Virus record (IMG/VR): IMGVR_UViG_3300046370_000585 | Coordinates: 1-64,000 of that record | DNA length: 64,000 bases | From: a virus | Strand: one strand, 5' to 3' | In this document: piece by piece, positions 46,804 to 52,184 of the stretch | How positions within the stretch are numbered: position 1 is the first letter of the stretch | Layout: every line of letters begins with the position of its first letter | Position numbers and translations under genes: made by a program | The notes under the pieces: model-generated | What the model saw: the letters and a program-made list of their open reading frames with translations, nothing else | Databases searched by the model: none | Told to the model about the DNA's origin: nothing

Positions 46804-46832
46804 TTGCAATTACCAAAAAACTATGCTACCTT
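46804..46832 (+). promoter_or_regulatory. Promoter giving a leaderless start at 46841
   Basis: TTGCAA at 46804-46809, 17 bases ending in TGC, TACCTT at 46827-46832, eight bases to ATG. Confidence 0.6.
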
Positions 46833-46840
46833 GTAGGTAT

Positions 46841-47026
46841 ATGATTAAGACTACTACATACAAAAAAGGAGATGTTCTGATCTCTCGTGACAACCAAGTT
46901 CTTCAGTTCAAGGGAACTTTCAACCATCCCGAACTCGGCAAGATTGCTAAGGTTCGAATTTACAACACGAACCGAGAGGTCGGCATCCGTTTCGAAGATG
47001 TCAAACTTCATCCATTTTTTTCTTAA
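46841..47026 (+). CDS. Small beta-rich protein, 61 residues
   Basis: A basic protein of alternating strands (GDVLISRDNQVLQFKGTF). An upstream ATG at 46823 falls inside the promoter, so 46841 is preferred. No family is assigned. Confidence 0.6.
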   Translation: MIKTTTYKKGDVLISRDNQVLQFKGTFNHPELGKIAKVRIYNTNREVGIRFEDVKLHPFFS

Positions 47027-47034
47027 CTTAGGGG

Positions 47035-47063
47035 TTGACAAAAACCATTTTATTTGATTGAAT
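47035..47063 (+). promoter_or_regulatory. Promoter giving a leaderless start at 47070
   Basis: TTGACA at 47035-47040, 17 bases ending in TGA, TTGAAT at 47058-47063, six bases to ATG. Confidence 0.65.
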
Positions 47064-47069
47064 ACAATT

Positions 47070-47345
47070 ATGACAGAATCACAAAGACTAGAACTCATCG
47101 CTAACGCAGTCGCCAAGACTAACAAAAAAGTTGCTCCTCAGTTTGAGGATTTACTTGCAGACCTTCTCTCAGAAAAACTTGTTGTTGAGCATGGCTTGAC
47201 AGAAGCAAAAGAAGATGACATTAAGGAGGAATTTGTTTCTCTCGATGCCGTTGGAAGTGACTCCGAGAAGGAGGACTTTGATAATGACGAAAATCTTGTC
47301 GATATGAATTGCCGAAGCTCTTTTTGGCAAGAAATTGAATCCTAA
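47070..47345 (+). CDS. Acidic protein, 91 residues
   Basis: Helical start (RLELIANAVAKTNKK) and a strongly Asp/Glu-rich end. A TTG at 47058 lies in the -10 and is rejected as start. Function unknown. Confidence 0.62.
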   Translation: MTESQRLELIANAVAKTNKKVAPQFEDLLADLLSEKLVVEHGLTEAKEDDIKEEFVSLDAVGSDSEKEDFDNDENLVDMNCRSSFWQEIES

Positions 47346-47359
47346 ACGAAAGGAAAATT

Positions 47360-47518
47360 ATGCTAATCCTACAATCAATCCCATTTTCGAATAAAGCAGG
47401 TTGGGTAACCGAGTCAATCCCAATGTATAAGAAGCAAGCTGAGGCTTTGCTCAAAATGCGAACCCTTGGCAACAAGGGCAAGAACCGAAGGCGGTACAGA
47501 CTCATAAAAGCTGAGTAA
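47360..47518 (+). CDS. Small basic protein, 52 residues
   Basis: Contains FSNKAGWVTESIPMYKKQAEALLKMR and an Arg-rich end. AAAGGA lies seven bases before the ATG. No family is recognised. Confidence 0.62.
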   Translation: MLILQSIPFSNKAGWVTESIPMYKKQAEALLKMRTLGNKGKNRRRYRLIKAE

Positions 47519-47545
47519 ATAGCTCAGCAACAATACTTTGCGCGA

Positions 47546-47579
47546 TTGGTACAAAAATCGCTGGCCGATTTCGTGCCAA
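47546..47579. repeat. Palindromic intergenic repeat, copy 6 (variant)
   Basis: TTGGTA (47546-47551) pairs with TGCCAA (47574-47579) through one T-G wobble, around AATCGCTGGCCGATT (47556-47570). Loop is CTGGC. It lies between convergent genes. Confidence 0.78.
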
Positions 47580-47587
47580 CTTTTATA

Positions 47588-47803
47588 TTATTCGTAAAGT
47601 CCGTCCCTAGCAAGGGAAAGTTCTTGGAGAATTTTGTTATACTCTTTTCTTGCTTTTCGTATTGCGTGCAAGGCATCTTGCACCGCTTCGCCTTGAGTCA
47701 TAGTCTGCATTTCTGCCTCAGCCAAAAACTTTAAGTTTCCCTCAGCTTTGGACATTGCTAAAGCACATTCAAGTGCAGGATATCTTTTTTTTATTTTTTT
47801 CAT
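47588..47803 (-). CDS. Helical protein, minus strand, 71 residues
   Basis: A basic start MKKIKKRYPALECALAMSKAEGN and a charged helix. Start at 47803 lies two bases after the upstream gene's stop, so the two are an operon. Function unknown. Confidence 0.6.
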   Translation of the reverse strand: MKKIKKRYPALECALAMSKAEGNLKFLAEAEMQTMTQGEAVQDALHAIRKARKEYNKILQELSLARDGLYE

Positions 47804-47805
47804 AT

Positions 47806-48009
47806 TTAGCAAGCCTTTTGAAAAACAACATTGAAGCGAAACTGATTAAGACCTTCGTCCCTCATGATTCTATTGAGATGAGACTGACTCGATGCAGTAC
47901 GAACGCGTGGGCGATCATTGCCATCGGAATCGACGCCTTGATCGAAAATTTTTACTGCCCAATGAGTTGACCACTCTTGGATTCTAACTTGTATTTTATC
48001 TTTTAGCAT
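47806..48009 (-). CDS. Small protein, minus strand, 67 residues
   Basis: Contains VRIQEWSTHWAVKIFDQGVDSDG and RVRTASSQSHLNRIMRDEGL. No family is recognised. It has its own promoter at 48015-48043. Confidence 0.6.
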   Translation of the reverse strand: MLKDKIQVRIQEWSTHWAVKIFDQGVDSDGNDRPRVRTASSQSHLNRIMRDEGLNQFRFNVVFQKAC

Positions 48010-48014
48010 AACTA

Positions 48015-48043
48015 ACTATCGCATATTTTATTACTGAAGTCAA
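48015..48043 (-). promoter_or_regulatory. Minus-strand promoter for the 48009 start
   Basis: Read on the minus strand: TTGACT (48043-48038), 17 bases ending in TGC, GATAGT (48020-48015), five bases to ATG. Confidence 0.65.
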
Positions 48044-48051
48044 ATTTTTTT

Positions 48052-48516
48052 TCAATTATTTTTCCACTCCCAAAGTTCGGGGTGAGAGTTCCAATGAAAA
48101 AAGAACCTTCCGTCTGATGTTTTCGCAACACTTTTTTCGTAATCCGAAGGTTCAACTCCGTACTTAAGGCGAAAGTTTGCTTCTGAAGTAGAGATTTGAA
48201 GATCTTTTTTGAGCTTAACAATTTCACCCATTGTAGGTCGATAAGTTTTATTTTTGAATACTCTAACCCTCTTCGGTTTAGTTTTATCAAAGTTCGTTGG
48301 CTTCGATTGAAATCGGTCAGGGGCATAGGCATTCCAAAGCTTTGCAACTTCATCAGCCGAAGCTTGTTTAGTATTGACTAAAGTGTTTGCAACATTTTGC
48401 AATTGCTTGCGTTCGTTGCGTCCGCGATTCCAAACGGAGTGGTCATCTGAATAGTCGTAAAACCAATCGTGAGACTTTAAGTCATTAGTGAATTCGGTTA
48501 GTAGGTTATTTATCAT
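48052..48516 (-). CDS. Unknown protein, minus strand, 154 residues
   Basis: A Trp/Asn/Lys-rich protein. A longer frame begins at 48732 but would run through another gene; the ATG at 48516 is set by the promoter. It ends WNSHPELWEWKNN. No domain is recognised. Confidence 0.62.
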   Translation of the reverse strand: MINNLLTEFTNDLKSHDWFYDYSDDHSVWNRGRNERKQLQNVANTLVNTKQASADEVAKLWNAYAPDRFQSKPTNFDKTKPKRVRVFKNKTYRPTMGEIVKLKKDLQISTSEANFRLKYGVEPSDYEKSVAKTSDGRFFFHWNSHPELWEWKNN

Positions 48517-48524
48517 ATAACATA

Positions 48525-48553
48525 AATGTAAACAAATTTTAGTAAAATTGCAA
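48525..48553 (-). promoter_or_regulatory. Minus-strand promoter for the 48516 start
   Basis: On the minus strand: TTGCAA (48553-48548), 17 bases, TACATT (48530-48525), eight bases to ATG. Confidence 0.62.
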
Positions 48554-48582
48554 GCACAAAATGCGTTTTTGGTGATTTTTTT

Positions 48583-48607
48583 TTGGCATAAAAATCGCGG
48601 GGCGATT
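48583..48607. repeat. Palindromic intergenic repeat, copy 7 (variant)
   Basis: TTGGCA at 48583-48588 then AATCGCGGGGCGATT (48593-48607), where stem is extended to AATCGC/GCGATT around GGG. The right outer arm is lost. Confidence 0.75.
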
Positions 48608-48613
48608 TGACCC

Positions 48614-48802
48614 TCAAAAGTCATGTTGGGCATGATACCCGTAGTCAATGTCCTCTTGCTCCTCGAAGTCAAGAAGAGCAATCCTGTCTTGCAGGTCGCC
48701 AATTTCATTGCGAATCGCGACTCGGTCTGCAACCGAAAGAACGCAGTCCTTAAGGGTTTCGTGAAGGATAGAGATTTCTTTGAGCATTTCTGATTTAGTC
48801 AT
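48614..48802 (-). CDS. Small helical protein, minus strand, 62 residues
   Basis: An acidic coiled-coil-like protein (IGDLQDRIALLDFEEQEDIDYG). Function unknown. A strong minus-strand promoter precedes it. Confidence 0.6.
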   Translation of the reverse strand: MTKSEMLKEISILHETLKDCVLSVADRVAIRNEIGDLQDRIALLDFEEQEDIDYGYHAQHDF

Positions 48803-48808
48803 AAGTAT

Positions 48809-48836
48809 AATCTAACACAAATTTTTATAAAGTCAA
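48809..48836 (-). promoter_or_regulatory. Minus-strand promoter for the 48802 start
   Basis: On the minus strand: TTGACT (48836-48831), 16 bases ending in TGT, TAGATT (48814-48809), six bases to ATG. Confidence 0.72.
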
Positions 48837-48852
48837 ACTTTTTTTGCTAAAA

Positions 48853-48867
48853 AATCGCGGGGCGATT
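48853..48867. repeat. Palindromic intergenic repeat, copy 8 (variant)
   Basis: AATCGCGGGGCGATT, same variant as copy 7, between two minus-strand genes; no outer arms. Confidence 0.75.
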
Positions 48868-48875
48868 GCCCCCGC

Positions 48876-49184
48876 CTAGAATATCTCTAGGTCGGGTTGT
48901 GCTGTATCGCTTGCGAACCAGTCGGAAGCGTTTATTATTTCACCGTTCAACACGGGCTCGAATTTGAATTGGTAAACGCCCGCGTTTGCTATGCCGTTAA
49001 CGCGTTCGCGTGTGGTCGGTGTGTTCCAGCCTGCGAGCGACCAACGGACTAACCCATCAGGATCACGCTTAACAATTGCGTTGCCATGCAACCAAACGGT
49101 GTTTCCGTCTGTCCTAGTGTTGCCAACTTTTTTGGCTACGCGTTGCTCGAATGCTTGTTTGATTTGTTCTGTAACTTTTCTCAT
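48876..49184 (-). CDS. Conserved phage/plasmid protein, minus strand, 102 residues
   Basis: Contains VWLHGNAIVKRDPDG and SLAGWNTPTTRERVNGI, a pattern I know from uncharacterised proteins of phages and plasmids. GC-richer than neighbours. Function unknown. Confidence 0.72.
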   Translation of the reverse strand: MRKVTEQIKQAFEQRVAKKVGNTRTDGNTVWLHGNAIVKRDPDGLVRWSLAGWNTPTTRERVNGIANAGVYQFKFEPVLNGEIINASDWFASDTAQPDLEIF

Positions 49185-49192
49185 ATAATTAT

Positions 49193-49221
49193 AAACTAAA
49201 GCAGATAAAGCTAAATTGCAA
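49193..49221 (-). promoter_or_regulatory. Minus-strand promoter for the 49184 start
   Basis: On the minus strand: TTGCAA (49221-49216), 17 bases, TAGTTT (49198-49193), eight bases to ATG. The -10 is weak. Confidence 0.5.
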
Positions 49222-49248
49222 GCAAAAAGATAATTTTTTTCAAAAAAA

Positions 49249-49263
49249 AATCGCGGGCCGATT
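49249..49263. repeat. Palindromic intergenic repeat, copy 9 (variant)
   Basis: AATCGCGGGCCGATT followed by TCGTGCCAA; loop CGGGC. It lies between divergent genes, where no transcript should end from either side. Confidence 0.75.
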
Positions 49264-49302
49264 TCGTGCCAATTAAAAAAGTTTATTTTACGAAAAAAAG
49301 TG

Positions 49303-49330
49303 TTGACTTAGCTTCCCATTTGTGCATAAT
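49303..49330 (+). promoter_or_regulatory. Promoter giving a leaderless start at 49338
   Basis: TTGACT at 49303-49308, 16 bases, CATAAT at 49325-49330, seven bases to ATG. Confidence 0.75.
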
Positions 49331-49337
49331 GGTATAC

Positions 49338-49481
49338 ATGAACGCTAAAGAAAGAATGAATGAATGGAAAAAGCTTCCTTCGAATACTATTGCTTGGGAA
49401 ACTTTCAAACGGCTAGTATCTCAGTTCGGAATGGACGAAGGTATCAAGAAAGCCCAAAAGATAATTGAAAAAAAAGGTTGA
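49338..49481 (+). CDS. Small basic protein, 47 residues
   Basis: A helical protein (ERMNEWKKLPSNTIAWETFKRLVSQ). The promoter sets the ATG at 49338; the frame's earlier ATG at 49266 is upstream of the promoter. Its TGA stop is within the next -35 box. Confidence 0.6.
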   Translation: MNAKERMNEWKKLPSNTIAWETFKRLVSQFGMDEGIKKAQKIIEKKG

Positions 49482-49507
49482 CAAACACACATAAAAACTG
49501 ATAGGAT
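49478..49507 (+). promoter_or_regulatory. Promoter giving a leaderless start at 49514
   Basis: TTGACA at 49478-49483 overlaps stop TGA (49479-49481). TAGGAT at 49502-49507 lies after 18 bases ending in TGA, then six bases to ATG. Confidence 0.65.
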
Positions 49508-49513
49508 TACATC

Positions 49514-50236
49514 ATGCTAAAAACTACATTGCTTACATCAGGAAACCAAAAAATTCTCAAAGGCGAAAAACTTGGTTATATAACAAAAGGTATTCATCTT
49601 GCCCCAGCAAATCTTGCGGGCTACGAAGTTTGCCAATGGCGATCAAAGGGTTGCACTATGGCTTGTCTTAACACGGCAGGTCGTGGACAAATGAATTCTG
49701 TGCAACAATCACGCATTGCCAAGACAAAACTCTTTTTTGAGCAAAAAACTGATTTTCTTGCTAAACTTGCAAAAGAAATCACATCTACCATAAAAAGCTC
49801 AATCAAGAAAGAAATGCAAGCGGTATTCCGTCTCAATCTCACAAGCGACATTATGTGGGAAAGCGAAAAAGACTTGCAAGGAAAAACAATTTTTGAGCAA
49901 TTCAAAGATACCATGTTTTACGATTACACAAAGTCGTTCAAACGCATGACAAACTTTCTTTCAAAAGAAAAAAACTTTCCATCAAACTATCACTTAACTT
50001 TCAGCCGTTCGGAGCATAACGACAAACTTTGCGAAATGGTTCTCGAAATGGGTGGTAATGTTGCCGTGGTATTTAGGAATCAACTTCCGCAAACTTGGAA
50101 GGGTTGCGAAGTTGTAAATGGCGACGAAACGGACTTGCGTTTTCTCGACAAAAAAGGTGTGGTCGTCGGGCTTATCGAAAAAGGTATGGCAAAGAAAGAT
50201 GAAACAGGATTTGTTCAAGAAGGAATTGACTCTTGA
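49514..50236 (+). CDS. Conserved phage protein with Cx6Cx3C motif (DUF7227-like)
   Basis: A 240-residue protein with Cys40, Cys47 and Cys51 in CQWRSKGCTMACLNTAGRG, then FRLNLTSDIMWE, FYDYTKSFKRM, YHLTFSRSEHND and VNGDETDLRFLD. This order is shared by a widespread, uncharacterised phage family. The cysteine cluster could bind a metal or iron-sulfur centre, but spacing does not match radical SAM. Its TGA stop lies in the next -35 box. Confidence 0.8.
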   Translation: MLKTTLLTSGNQKILKGEKLGYITKGIHLAPANLAGYEVCQWRSKGCTMACLNTAGRGQMNSVQQSRIAKTKLFFEQKTDFLAKLAKEITSTIKSSIKKEMQAVFRLNLTSDIMWESEKDLQGKTIFEQFKDTMFYDYTKSFKRMTNFLSKEKNFPSNYHLTFSRSEHNDKLCEMVLEMGGNVAVVFRNQLPQTWKGCEVVNGDETDLRFLDKKGVVVGLIEKGMAKKDETGFVQEGIDS

Positions 50237-50261
50237 CAAAACAACTTAACTCAACTATTAT
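50233..50261 (+). promoter_or_regulatory. Promoter giving a leaderless start at 50268
   Basis: TTGACA at 50233-50238 overlaps stop TGA (50234-50236). 17 bases, TATTAT at 50256-50261, six bases to ATG. Confidence 0.8.
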
Positions 50262-50267
50262 TTCAAC

Positions 50268-50435
50268 ATGAATGACACTTATTACGACTCAGCAGAAGGA
50301 ATAACCTTATCACAAGAAGAAGCCTTTGGGGTGCTTGCCCAACATGGTTGCCAAGAACTTGATGAATTTTTTCAAGACATGGGTGACAAAGAAGAATATG
50401 ACGCACAGAAAGTTTTAGAGTGGCTAGGGTATTGA
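50268..50435 (+). CDS. Conserved small phage protein, 55 residues
   Basis: Pattern DSAEGITLSQEEAFGVLAQHG then EEYDAQKVLEWLGY, typical of a small acidic family seen in many phages. Function unknown. Leaderless start predicted. Confidence 0.72.
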   Translation: MNDTYYDSAEGITLSQEEAFGVLAQHGCQELDEFFQDMGDKEEYDAQKVLEWLGY

Positions 50436-50437
50436 AA

Positions 50438-50471
50438 TTGGCATAAAAATCGCCCGCCGATTTCGTGCCAA
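50438..50471. repeat. Palindromic intergenic repeat, copy 10 (full form)
   Basis: TTGGCA (50438-50443) and TGCCAA (50466-50471) enclose AATCGCCCGCCGATT (50448-50462), identical to copy 5 over the whole element. It begins three bases after the upstream stop. Confidence 0.85.
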
Positions 50472-50513
50472 GTTGTAGACTTAACTTTTTTTATTTTTTT
50501 TTGCGATTAGGTG

Positions 50514-50542
50514 TTGACATATTCCTTCAAGGGGTTTATATT
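50514..50542 (+). promoter_or_regulatory. Promoter giving a leaderless start at 50549
   Basis: TTGACA at 50514-50519, 17 bases, TATATT at 50537-50542, six bases to ATG. Confidence 0.82.
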
Positions 50543-50548
50543 ACTTAT

Positions 50549-50746
50549 ATGAACACTAAAAAAGAATTACAAGAGATTATCCAACAAAACACTGAAGCTG
50601 CAGAACTTGGCTGTGCTTTTTCTCGCATGAAAATTATAAATGCCCAAGCAGAACTAGATAAAATTGAAAGTCAATCCAAGGAATCTGTTTTGGAATTATT
50701 TTCTCAACAACAAAGAAATTTAGTTGAATTTAGCTTGACATTCTGA
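50549..50746 (+). CDS. Small helical protein, 65 residues
   Basis: A coiled-coil-like protein rich in Gln and Glu. The in-frame ATG at 50465 lies upstream of the promoter and inside the repeat, so it is rejected as start. Function unknown. Confidence 0.62.
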   Translation: MNTKKELQEIIQQNTEAAELGCAFSRMKIINAQAELDKIESQSKESVLELFSQQQRNLVEFSLTF

Positions 50747-50765
50747 ACCAAAACATTAGGATTAT
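50735..50765 (+). promoter_or_regulatory. Promoter-like site before 50773, -10 uncertain
   Basis: TTGACA at 50735-50740 inside the previous gene. The -10 may be AGGATT (17-base spacer) or GATTAT at 50760-50765 (19-base spacer, seven bases to ATG). Confidence 0.5.
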
Positions 50766-50772
50766 ATTTACT

Positions 50773-50937
50773 ATGAAAATTCAACAAGAAATCTCTCGAC
50801 TAACTTCAACGCTTCAAGCCCTCACTCAACAAAGACTTCTCGCTCTTCGTGAGGGTAAACATTCCGAAGCCAATCAGATTGCCTCTGTGCAAGTTGATAT
50901 TGATAACAAGATTCAAGAGCTAGAAAAAAAGATATAA
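50773..50937 (+). CDS. Small coiled-coil protein, 54 residues
   Basis: An amphipathic helix from end to end (MKIQQEISRLTSTLQALTQ and later VDIDNKIQELEKKI). It resembles in layout the preceding gene. Function unknown. Confidence 0.58.
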   Translation: MKIQQEISRLTSTLQALTQQRLLALREGKHSEANQIASVQVDIDNKIQELEKKI

Positions 50938-50944
50938 TTTTAGC

Positions 50945-50973
50945 TTGACACTCCAACCATATTACTACATACT
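50945..50973 (+). promoter_or_regulatory. Promoter giving a leaderless start at 50980
   Basis: TTGACA at 50945-50950, 17 bases, CATACT at 50968-50973, six bases to ATG. Confidence 0.75.
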
Positions 50974-50979
50974 GATATT

Positions 50980-51171
50980 ATGATTACGATAAAAAGACAC
51001 CCAAACCTTGATAATTGGATAAACATTAGCTTCTTTGGTAAGCTCATTGAGCAAACTACTTCGAGGGCTAAAGCATTGCGTCTTGCGACTGCACTCTCTC
51101 GAAAGAATAACGATGTTGTTATTCATGACCTTGACGAACTACCTATTCACCTAAGATCAAGCAACTCATGA
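50980..51171 (+). CDS. Small protein, 63 residues
   Basis: Strand-then-helix layout (ITIKRHPNLDNWINISFFGKLIE, TSRAKALRLATALSRK) as in many small phage proteins. Overlaps the next gene by four bases. Confidence 0.62.
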   Translation: MITIKRHPNLDNWINISFFGKLIEQTTSRAKALRLATALSRKNNDVVIHDLDELPIHLRSSNS

Positions 51172-51365
51172 GTAACTTGCAAAAATCATTAGAAATTGAT
51201 AATCCTTTTGTGTTGACTTGTATTGATGGCAAGGCAATTATTATGCGAAAAGATAATCCTATTTATAACCCTTTACAAAACGACAGAATTCTTTCTATTG
51301 ATTGCGTTCTCGCCAATTCAGAAAGACTGACAGAGATTAAGGAAGGAATATTTTATTTGTCATGA
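51168..51365 (+). CDS. Small protein, 65 residues
   Basis: Soluble, beta-rich, no recognised family. Its stop overlaps the next ATG (ATGA). Confidence 0.58.
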   Translation: MSNLQKSLEIDNPFVLTCIDGKAIIMRKDNPIYNPLQNDRILSIDCVLANSERLTEIKEGIFYLS

Positions 51366-51472
51366 TTGATAAGATTTTATTTTGTTTGTCGATGCTTTAT
51401 CTTTGTTTTGTTGGATCTTGCTTTCTTTTTGGTTGTGCAATGTTTGCAGAAGTAATTAGCAAAGGATTCTAA
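51362..51472 (+). CDS. Membrane microprotein, 36 residues
   Basis: A hydrophobic helix with several cysteines (ILFCLSMLYLCFVGSCFLFGCAMF). Coupled at both ends by overlaps. Confidence 0.52.
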   Translation: MIDKILFCLSMLYLCFVGSCFLFGCAMFAEVISKGF

Positions 51473-51549
51473 TGAGTTGGGATATTTTACTTTTCTTGCC
51501 GTGGCTTTGGGTGTTCTGGGTTATGTGGCAAGACCTAGCAAGGGACTGA
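51472..51549 (+). CDS. Tryptophan-rich membrane microprotein, 25 residues
   Basis: MSWDILLFLPWLWVFWVMWQD is hydrophobic with five Trp. TAATG overlap with the preceding gene supports translation. Begins MSW like the 35056 microprotein. Confidence 0.5.
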   Translation: MSWDILLFLPWLWVFWVMWQDLARD

Positions 51550-51559
51550 AAGAGGTAAG

Positions 51560-51595
51560 CCCCTCCCCCCTTTTTTCAAAAAAAGGGGAGAGGGG
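51560..51595. terminator. C-run/G-run hairpin, possible bidirectional terminator
   Basis: CCCCTCCCCCC followed by TTTTTT, C, then AAAAAAAGGGGAGAGGGG can fold into a long imperfect hairpin. It separates the small-gene region from the minus-strand Hsp20 gene. A G-rich tract continues to about 51620. Confidence 0.5.
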
Positions 51596-51686
51596 AAGGC
51601 GAGGAAACGGGCGGGGGTGGTTTTCTTCAATATAAAATACAATTTTTAATTTATAATAATTGCTTGAACGAAAAAAAAATCGGACC

Positions 51687-52073
51687 TTACTCGATTTTAA
51701 GTAATTTCCTTTTTTTTGCTTTCTTTGGGACGGTCACCGTTAATATACCATCTTTTACCGAGGCAGAAGCAGCATCAGGGTCTATATCATTATATACCGC
51801 GAATTCTCGATTAATTTCTGCGTTCATTCTATTGTTAATTTTCTTTGATCCCTCGACGATAATTCTATCATGCAAGACTTCAACTTTAATATCTTTTTTG
51901 TTTAACCCAGGAACTGCTGTCGTAATAATATAAGCATCATTAGCCTCATCTATATCTGCACTCAATTTGTAAGAATTTATTGTAGTATCTACAATTGAAT
52001 TAGGCTCTACATTAAAAAAATCGGCAAGCAAAGAGCTTCCGAATCCGTTATAATTAATAAATGAATTTGTCAT
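51687..52073 (-). CDS. Small heat-shock protein (Hsp20/alpha-crystallin)
   Basis: About 128 residues with an alpha-crystallin domain: ANDAYIITTAVPGLNKKDIKVE, HDRIIVEGSKK, REFAVYNDIDPDAASASVKDGILTVTVPKK. The GILTVTVP strand is the hallmark. It would act as an ATP-independent holdase; T4-like cyanophages carry comparable genes thought to help virion assembly. Start at 52073 or 52082. Confidence 0.92.
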   Translation of the reverse strand: MTNSFINYNGFGSSLLADFFNVEPNSIVDTTINSYKLSADIDEANDAYIITTAVPGLNKKDIKVEVLHDRIIVEGSKKINNRMNAEINREFAVYNDIDPDAASASVKDGILTVTVPKKAKKRKLLKIE

Positions 52074-52184
52074 GCAATACATCTTGCAGTATTCATGCCA
52101 AAAAAATTAGTATAAAAAGCTAATTAATTAACGACTAATTGACCCAATTGTCTTTAAAATAGAGACAAATTGCCTATCATAAGA

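Noticed and set aside
48517-48732. N-terminal extension of the minus-strand gene to 48732
   Set aside because: It would overlap the 48614-48802 gene, cross a palindromic repeat and lie upstream of the promoter at 48525-48553.
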